Assembly (NCBI RefSeq): GCF_030463535.1
Contig: NC_132888.1
Span: 2,921,980 to 2,985,979 of the forward strand
Origin: Salminus brasiliensis
Taxonomy: Eukaryota > Chordata > Actinopteri > Characiformes > Bryconidae
DNA length: 64,000 nucleotides
Direction: 5' to 3'
This document shows, piece after piece, positions 23,501 to 38,000 of this stretch; position 1 is the first letter of the stretch, and each line of letters begins with the position of its first letter. Below the pieces are notes generated by a model. It saw nothing but the letters and a program-made list of their open reading frames with translations, was not told the DNA's origin and did not search any database. The position numbers were made by a program, and so were the translations under genes.

Positions 23501-26500
23501 AGTGATATATTGTGCAGCCCTAAGTTGACGTTATCTAAATGTTTATGGCTCTAGCTGATGTTAGCTAGATGTTAACTGCATTGCACTGCAACTGATTAAC
23601 GGCTAAATGTTTACTACTCTGGTTGAAGTTGAATTAATGCCCAGAACTGTGGCTGATGTTATTTAAATGTTAACTACTCTAGCTGATGTTAGCCAGGTTC
23701 AGAAACAATGAAAAATATATTTCTGAGACAAAATAACATGTTGGCACGTCGTCCGGCGAGGAGAAAACATCTCATTTTGCAGTCAGTGCATGTTCATCAG
23801 CATTCAATACAGTGCTTCTTAGCTGTAGCGCTAGCTCATCTGAAGAGGCAGCCCCTGTTGTTCATCTAAAAACGAAATTGCTCACAGCGTTTCTGATGTT
23901 TCTGGACAGGAGTTCCAGCTCTCACTGAAGAGGAGCTGACCAACTTATCTCCAACAGCAGCTGTAGTGGCTAAGATCGTCAAACCTGGCATGAAGCTTAT
24001 GGAGGTAAAATAAAATCTATAGTTTTTTGTGGTTACTAAATTTCCTTCTTAAACTCATTATGCATTACATATTGATGATGTTGCTGACTGACTTCTGTAC
24101 CCTGGCAGCTGTATAATGCGTTTGTGGAGGCTCAGGACCATCTGCAGCTGCAGAAGATGGAGAATAAGCGCATTAATAAGGTTCTGGATGAGATTGTGCT
24201 GGAGGTGGAGACCAAAGCGCCCAGCCTGAAGAGGCAGAAAGAAGAATATGAGAATATGCAGAAGTCCATGGGCAGCCTCTGCGCCAAGCTTGAGCAAGCA
24301 ATGAAGGTGTGTGCTGAAGTCTGTGCAGTTTTGGAAAGCCAAAAGCAACTATTATAATTTATTATTATTACTATTATTATTTAATTTTTAATTACATATT
24401 CTTTTTTCTTTTTTTTTGTTTTAATATTTTTGTGCGTATAGCACTTTGAATTGATGCTGTGTACAAAAGGCGCTATACAAATAAACTGGCCTTGCATATT
24501 ACAATTACAGCCTTTAGGCCAAGCAAACAATATATGCCCTTCTGTGACTGATTTGAACATTTTCACAAAAATATGGACATTAAAATACTTTATGTAGGGT
24601 TGATCATGAACGTGGTGAGCTAATCTGCTGAATTGGCTCTTTGGGAAGTAAATTCACTAGCTTTTTTTTTCTCTCTTTCACCAGGAGATCCACAAACTCC
24701 AGAAGGAGACGGATGAGGCCAATAAGAGAGCCTCAGTGCTTGACCGAGACAATCAGAGGGCTGAGAAACAGATAGCAGACATGTCTCAGCAGGTAAACTG
24801 GCTCTGTCAGCTAATTCAGTATAACATTGTTGCTTGAGGATCCTTTAGCTGTATATTAAACATGGCTAGTTGATGTTATTGAGGAACACCTGAATAGTTT
24901 GGGATTAATATTGTTCCCACCAACACAAATGTGTTTATCTAGAGAAGAGCCATTTATTTTATGTGGTGTATAGTTTTCTGTATATGATTTAATTATTGTG
25001 GGTATATGTATTTAAGTCATTTAAATTATGGCTTCAATATTTATTAATATTATTATTGTTATTATTATTGTAGCAGTCATTATATTACGTTAATAACTAA
25101 TCTAATCAGATGAAAGAAGTAGAAGATCCCCTTAATCTCTGTATGGGATCAAAAAATAGCCCTGCAGGTTCGCATACATCAGTTCCACTGTACTGTTCTC
25201 ACCATTCTCACTGTTCTGCTCCCTCTCGTACCTGGTGTCAGGTTCGAGTGCTGCTAGTGGAGTTGGAGGAGGCGCGGGGGAACCAGGTGGTGCGGGGGGA
25301 TGTGAACTCTGCGGTGAGCAGCAGCTCGGAGGTTTTGGGTCCTCGGCAAGTGGCTTTCCGCAGTGTGGAGGAACTTCAGCAGCAGAACCAGAACCTCCTC
25401 GCCCAGCTCAGAGAGCTGGAGGAGCAGCGGGAGAGGAGCGAGAACGAGGCAAAATGTGCCAGGTACTCACCACATGCAAACAGAGTGGGGAGAAAAAGGC
25501 ACACATCCTCCAAAGATACAAATTCAAGTGACCGTCAGTACACTGTGTGCTCTTAAAATCCAGAACTTCACTGCTGAGTAGAGAGATTTCACTGGTAGCA
25601 ACAGTGTGCTGAATATCGGTTGTTGTGTTTCTCTCGTGACAGCAAGACCAGGACCCGACTGATTTACTATAATTGAGGGTGTAAACCTGAAGCTTTAGTC
25701 AGGAAATGCTGTGACCAGCAGCCTTTATTTGACAAACAATTTCTTCATCAGATGAATCTCTTGCATATGTCCAATAGCAATATCCCTCATTACTTCTCTT
25801 GTTGCACACGATTGCTTTGGGCTTAAATGCTGGGCATTATGCAGGTTCATTCGGTATAACATTTAGAAATTGCATTTCTAACAATATAGTCCTCAAAGTC
25901 TTTATTAAAAGCAATACAATACAAAAACATTAAGATTGTTTGTACTAGGGATGAAAATTGGTAAGTCAGTACAAACTACCCAAATTCTTTGATTCTCAAT
26001 ATAAATTTTTCAGTATCATGGCAAAATCTAAAATTAAACTATGAAATTAAATATATATAATGAATTAATTCATATTATTAATAATTCATATATTTTTTGT
26101 CTTAAAATGCACGGTGTTATTTTTTTATTGCATTTTAATTTTTTTAGTTTTGTTTGCTTTTATGACTATAAAACATCTCATCTCAGAAATCTGTAATCTA
26201 GTGGTTTTGAGCTGGAAATGCAATTTATTAATTGTATTAATTAGGTTGACCAGAATAACTTTTAGTTAAATAGAAATAAAACAAAGCTGAATATTCATCA
26301 TTATTTGTAATATTTAGGTGTTTGTTAGATTTAATCTGGTCTTTTATAAATGTAATAGCCTCTTCCTTCTTGTTTTTTTTCAACTGCAATGGGGGCCCCC
26401 TTCCCTTTGGTCTCTTCGTTCATTAAAGGCAGAAGCCTCATGCTGAGCATCTCAAAAACAACAGAAACCGCAAAACGTTAAAGTTAAAATACTGGGTTAA

Positions 26501-27156
26501 ATCTCTGTGGTTCATCATTCTCGTAGCACAAAACAGCGAGGTATATGTGCATCTCTCCTGCAGGCAGAAGGAGTTGGAAGAAAGTCTGGACAAGGCACAG
26601 AAGGAGCTGGAGCTGCTGAAGGAGCAGAGGAACCAGCAGAAACAGCTGGCTGACTCCACCATGAGGCAGAGAGACATGTACCGCATCCTGCTGCAAACTG
26701 CTGGACTCAACCTCCCTCCACAGGGTGAGGTCACTGTACTAGTTTGCTAGTGATGGAGAGACTGTAAAGCTGGATTTGGTGATTTATCAAAAGGATATGT
26801 TTAATTTTAAGGTATTTGTAAGATTGAGCTGAACATATATATATATATATACTCTTGTGTTCTGCAGTAAAGGAGCGCTCAGCATCTGTCCATTGGCTCC
26901 AATTACAAGTGTATTTCAGAACTCAAATATATGGCAACAGTAATTATCTGTAGTAACTGATTATTTGGTACAGGTGCAGGAGATGAAGATAAACGTGCTA
27001 GATTTTTATTTTTAATTATTTATTATTTTTATTTTTTTCATGGCGAACTCATGGAAACATATCAGAGAGAGGTCATGCCATGCAGATGTCTCGCCTGAGC
27101 AAAGCGATGCAAAAGCACAGTCCTCCTACTGAAATGCTCGGGTGTAATGAAATTGC

Positions 27157-27187
<31 letters not shown>

Positions 27188-29261
27188 GTTTAGGTGTAGA
27201 CAGCGGGACCCAGCCTGCCACCCCCAGCCGTCCTGGAAGCATGCCCACCCGATCCACACCGGTACGGTCTGCAGCAGCAGACTCGCTCCAGTCCACGCAG
27301 GCTAAAGCAGCTTTCAAGCAGGTCAGTCCCACTGATCTACAGCAGTACTAGTCAAGTTAAATTTATTTGTATAGCTTTTTACAATCAGTAGTTAGTAAAA
27401 TAAAAATAAATAACAAAAAGACATGAAAAATCTAAGACCCCAGTGAGCAGCCAACAGCGACTGTGGCAAGAAAAAAAAAACTCCCTCCGAGCTGGAGGAA
27501 CAAACCTTGGGAGGAACCAAGACTCACAAGGGGGACCCGACCCGTCCTCCTCTGATCAGAACTATTTATAGATTATTAGTAAAAGTTACCAAACCATCTA
27601 AACTGTTAAACTGCTCTGATCATAATCATAATATAACAATCACAGTTTAGTAGAACTTAATATAGTCATGGCAGTGATGGTCAGAGGAATGATAGTTAAT
27701 GGTGGTGATCTTAATAGTGGCAAATATTTAAGAGTCCATTTAGGTTTAATATGGTCATTAGGCAGGTAGCAGTGGTAGGAGGGTGTGCCGCTGGTCTGGC
27801 ATGGGTTGTGGTGGTGCGTAGTAGGCCTGCTGGTCGGACTGGTAGGTGGCAACTAGTCTGATGCAGGTAGAGGCAGTCTTCCGGCAGGTCGGCTGGATGA
27901 CCACATACTCGGAGAAGGTAAAGGGACGGAGTTAGTTCTCACTAGTGGGACATCCCTGCAGAGATTTTCCCTCCTCAAACACTCCCACTCTCACTTTATG
28001 AGGAGTTCGGTTGCTGGAAAGGTCGAAATTGCTCAATTGGCCAATTTATTATTATTTTAATTTTGCCTTTAATCTGTTTACCCCATAAATGACGAGTGAC
28101 AAAAGCGTTATGTGAGACCTGACGTGTTGATCAGTTGCAGTTAGGTCGCTCATGCCAAGAAGTCCATAGTAATCTGCTCCAGGGAGTCCTATTCTAGTGG
28201 CAGTACTTCTCTACAAGAACTAGACAAGCTGTGTGTGTCTGTATATGTTTTTGACATCTGTGTCAGCAATACTTGTACAAATAGCTGAACGCATTCATTA
28301 GAAGGGGTGTCCACAAACAATTGGCCATATTGTACAGTATTTATCTGACTGTGCTGCTGTTCTTTCCTCGTAGCTGAACGATGCGTTTATGACCTATAAG
28401 AAGGAGAAGGCAGAGAACGACAAACTGCTGAATGAGCAAAATGAACGTCTGCAGCGGCAAGTTTCAGAACTGATGTCCCAGAAGGCCAGACTGTCCTCTC
28501 AGCTCGACTTCGCCTCCAAGCGGTAAGTAGATCTGCCTTGGTGCGGCACAGTCATCCAGTCTGATCGTTTTATTTAAGTAGAAGATTAAGTAGAAGATCT
28601 TTCATCCTCTAACTTTTGAACATGTTGTCCTCTGCTGGCTTGTTAGGCATGAGATGCTTCAGGAAAATGTGAATGGGTACAGGCGGGAGATTGACTCTCT
28701 GCGGGACAAAGTTCAAAAGCTGTCTGGCACGTCTCAGAGATACGAGCAGATCATCCACACGATGACGCAGGACCTGAGGGAAGCCAACGAGAAGCTTGCA
28801 GTAGCTGAGGTTTGTGAGAAGGCAGTATAACTTGTGCACCACCACTCCAGTTGAAAGGCAGGTTAACTTCTAATGATCCTAAATGAGCTCCGCTCTCATT
28901 GGCTGCCATGTATTGTACCACATTCAGATAGTATGAGCTTCAGCGTGAATGGGTGTAGCTAAACGGCTGTAAGCTTAATTGGTGGATATGGAAATTCACA
29001 TGAGAGTCGCAGAAAAGTTTGAGAAAGCTGTGTGTCACATGACCAAGACAGATCTGGAAACCTTGTAACCTGCCATAGGGCATCTATCAAACCGTAAAAG
29101 TTGATAGGCTTGTGTTTTTGTCAAGAAACCTGTGTTTTGTTTTTTTTTGTTTGTTTGTTTTTTTTAAATATCGCAGTGAAATTCATACTTACTTACTTAT
29201 TTATTTAGTGTGTGTGTGTGTATATATAATATATATATATATAAACAATGACAAATCATTT

Positions 29262-29331
<70 letters not shown>

Positions 29332-32271
29332 TGCTTTGTTACTGTGTTGTACATTTAAATCCCTCAAAAACAAATGTTAAAGAAGGAGATAGTAGAAGAG
29401 TTCTAGATGGTGCTGATCTATTTATCTATTTTAATCTATTTTTAAAAAATAATTACACTTTCCTTTTTTTTTATTATGCAAGAACTAAAAAAAAAAAAAC
29501 GAGAATTGGTTGTAAATTGGTTTTTTTTTTTTTGTCTGTTTGTTTTAATTTTCCCAGTATCACCCAGCCCTATTTAAACTGTATGCACAAAGGAGTAAAC
29601 TGTATATTTGAATACATTCTGCATTTACAGACTATATCCAACTTTTGTGTCAGATGTTTTCCATGATCTGCGTCCTTTTAAAACTGGGCATTTTAGTAGC
29701 CTCTGAATTTCATTCAAATGAACCAGTTCTTTTATTGTTCTTTTAAAGGTACGCAGTGAAAACCTGCGCAAAGAGCGTGACATCCTGAAGCAGGCGGAGA
29801 GCCGGCTGGCCCAGGAGAAAGAGTCCATCCTGGCTGAGCAACGTGGCCAGAACCTGCTGCTTACCAACCTCAAGGCCATCCAGGTACAGCTCTAGGAGTA
29901 CGCTGTTGAGGCTGATAGTAAGGCCCATCAGAAATTCTATGTTTTATTTATTTATTACAACCTGGGACAGAAACCTGGGACTGGGGGTTGAGCTGGGGGA
30001 CCAGCTACTGAACAAAAATGGCTAGGCCGACCAAACCTGGAACCGCAGTGTGCTGCCGTGAGTGACGGTCGCCTAGCTGAGACGTGGGTTGCCAGTAAAT
30101 CCTGGCCGTGAGCGAGCGCAGGGTTTCCTGCTTCTGAACATAAACTCTGAGCATAAGCTGGCCTCAACACGCTTCTACAGTACAGGGAACCTCTCTTGAA
30201 ACCTCAAGGTCTCAAACGATATAATTCTCGGCACCGAATGACGGTATCGAGGCTTCTTAAATACTCCCCAATCCCAGGTGTAACTCATGAACATGAAACG
30301 AGACACTGAATCAAACACATGAACACAAATGAACCTGAACTGATACAATGAACGAGACATGAACACAAACGAGGAGGGAGTCCTTATTTGGGCCTGTGGG
30401 CGGTGGCTCAGAATCGCCCCGGGGGAGGGCGCGATACTGAGGGGCTGATAGGGTATATTTTTAATGTGTGTTATGATTTTCTTGGTCTGCTGTTTTCATA
30501 TAATTGAAGGCACTTACGTGATGAAATTGCCACTAATAGCTTGTGCTATCAATATTGTCCAATATTATTCATTAAACGATATTTCGGCCCCCGTCAGAAA
30601 CTCCTTGATCCGAATTTCGATGAGCTTATTGTTCTAATAATCTGCTTTCTGATGTCTCAGCTGACAATGGAGCGCTCAGAGGCTGATATCAGACAGCGCT
30701 ATAGCAGCCAGATCACCCAGCTGGAGAAGGAGGTCGCTCAGCTGAAGAAGAGGCTTGAGCAGGAGGTGGAGCAGAGACACGCACTGGAGCGCAGCCAAGA
30801 CGTAAGCTCTGACTTTTGAAACGAAAGCTAACGAGAAGCTGTTTGATGATCAATTTGACCACCCCGGTCACTTCCTGCCAGCTTTTCTTTAACTCCAGGC
30901 ACTCCAGCGGCTGTCGATCATCTCCTTGATTGTTTTCTCATGCCGACTTTGTGCTCTTTAGGCTCAGTTGGTTGAAGCTAAGAAGCAGCTAACCTCCCAG
31001 AGCGCTCTGCACCAGAAGACCAAGGAGCTGCTGAAGAGCGCAGAGCAGCAGGTGTCCACTCTGAGACAGCAGCAGACCAATGCTGAGAACCAGAGCAGCA
31101 CAGGCAAACCAGCAGTGAAGGGTGAGCACACGGAAACATGATGCGCTGGATCTGCAATTTATCTTACAGAAGTTGATCCTTTTTGATCTGCTAGTTAAAT
31201 TGGGCTTATATTAGACCAGAATAAGCATTTATTAATAATAATAAATAATAATAATAATAATAAATCCTGTTTTCTGCAGCTGCAGCTCCTGGTGTTCCTC
31301 AGCAGGAGGCGGAGGAGCTTCGCGCTCAGCTGAAGCAGCTTGAGGACCAGAACTCTGACCTCAAGGAGCGTCTGAAGAGCACCACAGCCAGTGTAGAGGA
31401 GTACAGGGCAATGGTGCTCAGCCTGGAGGAGCACATCGGCAAGGAGAAACAGGTGAGCCTGCTGGACCTATAGTTATGATGCCAGCTTGGCCTTTGTTTC
31501 CAGACCAGACTGTGGAGAATTAGGTACTGTAACTAGGGACGCAACCTGCAAAAGACGCAACATGTATTAGCAGTGTTCTCCTGGGCTTTTCATGATCTCT
31601 ATGACTCTATAACTTGTAGTTTAGTATTGTTTATAGTTCAGATGCACTGTTTTATGATGCATGGACTCAAGCGCATGATGCTTTGCAATCATTTATAATC
31701 TATTAAGTGGGAAATGTGAATCTGAATAGAAAATCATACCAGGATCTTAAAGCCCTCCGCTAAGGTTCCTGTTGGTTTAAATGCTGTCTTTTTAGACAGC
31801 TATCTGACTGTAATGCTCAAGAACTACACCAGGTAAACTTCTTGTGCACCCCCCTTTTCAAATTTAGCCTAATTCACTCTGTCTTTGCTCTCCCTGTCAG
31901 GTGGCTGAAGAGGCCCGGGCTTCCATTGAAAATCAGCTGAAGGAGGCGCAGGAGCTAAACAAGCAGCTGGAGTGCCGTCTGGGGGAGGCAGAGAAGGAGA
32001 AGCAGGAGCTGCAGGACGAGAAGCTCAAAGCTGTGGAGAATGTGGAGAAACATGTAAAGCTTGTTGAATTTCTGGGTTTCAGGATGTAGCTTGTAGTATG
32101 GCAGTTGATCTATATGTTGTGTCAAAATGTGGTGATAACTGGACCAATAGAAATGCTCCAAAATGGCTTGGAATAACTGACTTTTGTCATAAATATTTTT
32201 TTTCCTGCTATTTTGAAGCATTTTTGTGTGACTGTGGCGGTACATATGAGTAGTGGTGTTTTATTTAACTA

Positions 32272-32346
<75 letters not shown>

Positions 32347-34988
32347 TTTATAGTCATTTATATTGTTTACCTGTTGTAAAATCTGAATAATCCTGTTTAA
32401 GTGGTTGGTTAATTTTTTAACTCTGAGATTCACTGGATCACATTGATCATACACAAACAGAAAATGACCTATACATTCGAATCTCATTGAAAAATGAATG
32501 TTTCGTGCTAAACTTCGCCTCTGTTATCCTTTCTCAGGTGAAGGAGCTGAAGCGGAGTGTGACCGATATGCAGGCAGAGCTGCAGGAAGCACTGCAGAGA
32601 GCTACAGCCGCTGTGACTCAGGAGCAGCGTGCTACACAGGACAGCCAACAGCAGGTGGGCGTTGTACCAGCCTGCAGCAGTTTTATTGACCTCTAATTGG
32701 GTTGACTCAACTCTCTTGACCTCTTGTGCAAATTCATGTTTTTAGTCATTTATTATATACCTATTTTACATTGTATTAAATTGTATTTCAAAATTGTATT
32801 TTGTAAGTATTTATATCCAAAATTCTGTTAGCTACTGTTTAGAAATGGCAGTTAACAGGAATGGTGGAGGTCAAGTTGAGACCTAGGACCGCTGGGAAGC
32901 TTTAGCTGATAGACTCTGGAGTGGTGGTGCACTATTCTACTGTGCAGTGGCATCTGCACAAACATGACCTTTGCATTATCAGTGCTTTATTGGGGGAATT
33001 TTCCCAGTGCCCATAAAACCTATATATTAGATTTAAATTCTTGCTGTATTTCTCCAGAAACTATGCCAGGCATGTCCAGTTCTAGTCTAGATTTCTGTTT
33101 CAACACACCCATCTAAGTCTAGTTAATGACTAATTGACTTGGGCATGTCTAATCCAGCATATCACCGAAACGTACCATGCGGTGACATGCAGTGCTCCTC
33201 CTGGTTAGCTGTTTAATAAAGGCTTTTAACGTCTTATAGGGGGCGGCCTGACCCCTCACACTCTGACCCCCTTAGTGTTTGTAACCCGTTTGTCCTCCCT
33301 CTTCCAGGCTAAGCTGGCCTCAGAGGCGCAGAGCAAATATGAGCGGGAGCTGATGCTGCATGCTGCTGATGTGGAGGCCCTGCAGGCTGCTAAGAAACAG
33401 GCCCAGCAGGCAGCGCAGAGCATCAGAGAGCTGGAAGAGAAAGCACAGAAGGCCACAGCTGAGCTCCAACAGGGCCAAGTGGCTTGGCAGCAGCAGGAAA
33501 AGAGCCTGAAGGTAATAATGATGGTATACTTGATGAGTGCAGGTTTAGAGTCTAATGCAAGCCTTTAACACTCAGTGGATATTGCTGTGTGCAGGAGGAC
33601 CTGGTGAAGCACCGGCAGCGCGTGGATGACCTGCAGAAACAGAACAGCATGCTGCACGAACAGATGGAGAGTCTGAGCGCAAAGATGGCTGCGACAGTTC
33701 AGCAGCAGGCGGTCCGAGAGAGCGGCCTGAATGTGTCGCTCGATGAGGACGGCAAAACTCACGAGCAAATCCTGGAGATCCTCAGGTAAATGTCCTGTAA
33801 TACTCTGGTGATGTTTTACAGGACCTGGAGTATTGGACCATCAGCAGGAAAGCTATATTCCTTTCCATATTCCAGGAATGATGAGATATTGGGGAAGCTG
33901 ATCCGTTTAGGAGAAAGCAGGCTCCGTCAAAAATAAACTCTGGGCTTAACAAAATAAATAATTAATAAAATCAGGGCTTAACTATTATGAACATTTTCAT
34001 TGGTGCTGATTAAGCCTCTGAAATCTGTGCATGTTAATGTACAGGGGCATGCAACAGCTTGGGTACCCCTGGTAAAAATATCTGTAACTGTGGAAAGTAG
34101 CAGAGTAGCTGATCTCCAGATGCCATCAAGTTAAAGATGAAACCCTCAGATTCTTACAATTCTGTTGCAAATTTTAAAGCTTTATAAGTAAGCGATGCCC
34201 ACAAAGCAGAGGAAGCCTATAAGAGGAAAACAAGGCTCGTATTTGTATGTATTTGTTCCCCACACTCTTGTTAACTACCGTTTATAAATGGCAGTTAACA
34301 GGAACAGTGGTGGTCAAGTTGAGGTCTGGAAGTCCAAGAAGACTCGTAGGATTGCTAGAAAGGCCAATCACCCCCCCTGTTTGACTGCAAAAGGCCGTTG
34401 GGAAGATTTAGCCAGTGCACTCTGGAGTGGTGGTGCACTGTTCTACTGTACCAACGGCAATAATATCGGGATCATAGCCCGTTTAATTATGAGACTGATA
34501 TCGAGATGTTTACCCTTCATGTGATTCGTGACAGATATGTACGTCGGGAGAAGGAGATAGCCGAGGCACAGTTTGAGGTTGCTCAGGTGGAAACTCAACG
34601 CTACAAGCAGCGCATGGAGCACATGGAGAAAGAGATAAAGGAGCTCCAGGACAGCCTGACCTCCGAGCGAGACAAACTGCAGGTAAAGGGAGGGTTAAAA
34701 AAAAAAAAAAAAAAAACGTAGCCAGTCATCAGCAGTACGGGGCTAATAATACGTTAAATGCATCGTCTGATCAAACCGCTGTTGAGTTGTTCTCGGATCA
34801 GAGATTCATACAACATGGTTTCTGGGACCTCTGTCGTTGACAGCTGACTGCGAAGACCATGGCTCAGCAGGAGGATAAGCTGAAGAGGCTGGAGAGTGTA
34901 AACACACTGACTGAGACCAACAAGATGCTGAAGGAGGAGAAGAACCGGCTGGAGCAGGAGCTTCATCAGAACCTGGCAAAGGCGAGGC

Positions 34989-35036
<48 letters not shown>

Positions 35037-38000
35037 GAACTAGGGGCAGTGAGCACACACACAAAGCCTGGACCTCCAACCGCTGAGGCACCACTGCCAC
35101 CAAATTACAAATTCACTTTTCAATTTCTGCTCTGTCACCAGTAGTTAAGCTGTAAACATGAATTATGGTCCCTCAGTTGTGTAACAAATGCAGACCCTCA
35201 CAGTTTAAGGGGTTAATTAGGGCTGGCAAGTCTAATCCTGAACCACACTCTTAACGCTCTCCTCACCGCTCAGGTGCGTAAACTGGAGACGGATATGAGA
35301 CCTCTACAGGAGAGCAATGCTGAGCTGAGTGAGAAGAACGGGATGCTGCAGGCTGAGAAGAGGCTTTTGGAGGATGATGTCAAACGCTGGAAGAACCGTG
35401 CTCAGGTCAGCAGATGGCTCCTCTCTGCCTAGATCTTTACTACTTGCTTTCTACCTGTATGAACCATGGTGGATTAGTACTAACTTACCGGACTATGAGT
35501 AATCCTGAAGGAAATTGCATCATTGCAAAAGCGATGAGATTAATCTGAGCTTAATTGGGGACGAGACTTGAGTGAGTGTGTGTTTGTGTATTGGGGTGGA
35601 CAATAGATTTGTCATTATCATTTTTGTTAGTAGCCCTAGTGCCTGAGTGTATATGTGTGTGTACATGCATCTTATTCTCTGTTGATTTATGTTGTAGCAA
35701 CTGGTGAGCCAGCAGAAGGACAGTGACCAGGAGGAGAATAAGAAGCTCCAGGCTGAGAGAGAGTCTCATTTGAAGCGAATCCAGCAGTTGACCGAGGAGA
35801 CGGCCAAACTGAAGAGTGAGCTGGCCAGGTGAGTAAAGGGCCTAGAGTGAATACACTAATTAAAAACACCAGTCCTCCTTTTAAATTGTTTTCTTTTCAA
35901 TCTTATTTAACTTAAATTTTTGTTTACAAGTTTATTAGAGCTTGACATCTGCTTTATTGAGCTTTATCTGGATGCAATAACAGTAATAATCATAACAACT
36001 ACTGCTAAATTAGACATAATTATATAAGAATAAGTAAAGCCCAGATGACACAGAAATTATATTAATTTAATGAATTGTATTAAATCCAAAAAAATTCCAC
36101 TTTGCATGTTGTGGTAGTAACTTCAGGCTCCTGCAGATGGCGCTGCATGAGGATGATTGGGCTATATATACACCTGTGGGGTGTGTGACGGGATTCATAG
36201 ATTGAGAACAGGTGGGACAGTGCAGTGAGAGTCTTGTTGGATGTGTGGAAAACGAGTCACAATGCAGATGCAGCTAATGATTGGCTAAAAGGAGTGATTG
36301 CATTTGGGCGTGGCCAAAGACAGCATGAAGGAAGTAGCTGAAACTGCAGGTGTATGGAAGCATACGGTCATACAGGTCTACCAGCAGTGGCAGAAATCCC
36401 TGTCTACAGGAAATTCTCCACAGTCGTGAGCAGAAGAGATTAAAGGCCTCTTGCTTTTGCTCATGTTTTGATGGTCTGCAGCTCCCTGTGGAGCGTTCTT
36501 TCAGTAACTGGTGGTGAAGAACCTGCACTGACTTCTAGAAGCAGTTCTTGTGGTCTTTCGGCCACAATTCTGAGGAGAACGTCCTGTAGGCTTGAATCTC
36601 TGCCACTGCTGGTAGACCCGTATGACCGTAAGCTTCCATACAGCGACACACCTCAGCACTGTACCACCTCTTCTTAATCTATGAATCCCATCACACACCT
36701 CGCAGGTATTTATAGCCCAAGCTTCTTCATGCAGCCCCATCTGCAGGACCCTTAAGTTACTACCACCCTAAGCATGCAGGTGGCCAATTTTGGAAAAGGG
36801 TAAAAAATCTGAGATCTGTATAAATGGAATATTACAGGAAACGGCAACATTTTAGAGCGAGATAAACTCCATGTCTAAGAAATGTGTGAACGAGAATAAG
36901 GTTGGTTCATAGTGTGTCCGTCTGTGTGAGCAGGGCGAATGCGTCGGCGTCCTCAGTGCAAAGTCAGGTGCAGAACCTGAGGGAGAGTGCAGGAAAGCTC
37001 ACCACGGAGAGGGACAGCCTGAAGAAGGATCTAGAGACCAAGACTCTGGACATCCAGGAGAAGCTCAAAACCATCACTCAGGTCAAGAAGATCGGCCGCC
37101 GTTACAAAATGCAGTATGAGGAGCTAAAGGCACAGCATGATAAGGTACACCGCACACAGAGACTTCCATGCAGCCTTTGTGCTGCTGTGTTGTTGAAGCA
37201 CCTGCTTGTTCACTAATTAGAGATCCTTGAAGAATCTCAGTTACAATGTGAATGGATCAGGGGTCTCCCTGACTGTAACACACACATTCCTATACCATAT
37301 AAACCCACCAGTGAACCTACTGCAGCATAGTGTAGTAAAGTCTATACTATCTCTAATGTATTGTTCCCTCTGTCCTGTTTCCTGTCTTGGTGTGTGTCCT
37401 GTGTCAGATGGTTGCTGAAGCTGCCGCTAAGCCTGCGCAGGCGGAGGAGGCACAGCAGGAGGCACTTAAAGCCTCGGCACAGGAGGTCCAGAACTTGAAG
37501 ACCTCTCTGACTCAAGCCCAGAGTAAAACCACTGAGCTGGAGGCTCAGGTAGAAAGCCAACAGAAGGTACAGACCTTTTATTTATTTATTTATTTATTTT
37601 ATTATTATTATTTTTTTTTTATTCCAGCCCTCAGGGGGGTGGGGGGCTTTCTAATCCTTTCAAACACAACAGCGGTCTTGCATTATTGTTATCGAGGTGG
37701 TTTTCACCGTTGTAACAGCATCTACACAAATCCTGAGACTGAAACATCATTAATATCTTTTGTGAAAAAAGAAAAGTATTGGGACACCTGCTCATTTTCA
37801 TCTGAAATCAGGGGTATTAAAGACTAACTGTCTGACTCCGTTGTTCAGGAAAAGCCTTCTACTAGATTTTGAAGTTGGATAATCACCACCTCATCTCACA
37901 AAATCATCCACAACTTTCCAACTCATCCCTTAGCACAGTTCCACTGATCCACAGCTCATTGCTGGGGGGGGCTTTATACCCCTCTAGCCCACACTTGCCA

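Noticed and set aside
25235..25531. Gly/Ala-rich plus-strand frame
   Set aside because: It is an alternate-frame shadow of TPR exon 14.
29112..29666. 184-codon plus-strand open frame
   Set aside because: It is translated TA and T-rich low-complexity DNA inside TPR intron 18, with no splice or family support.
34288..34524. 78-codon frame resembling a Tc1 transposase
   Set aside because: Real homology is likely, but it is a short decayed remnant without the catalytic domain, so it is listed as a mobile element remnant and not as a gene.
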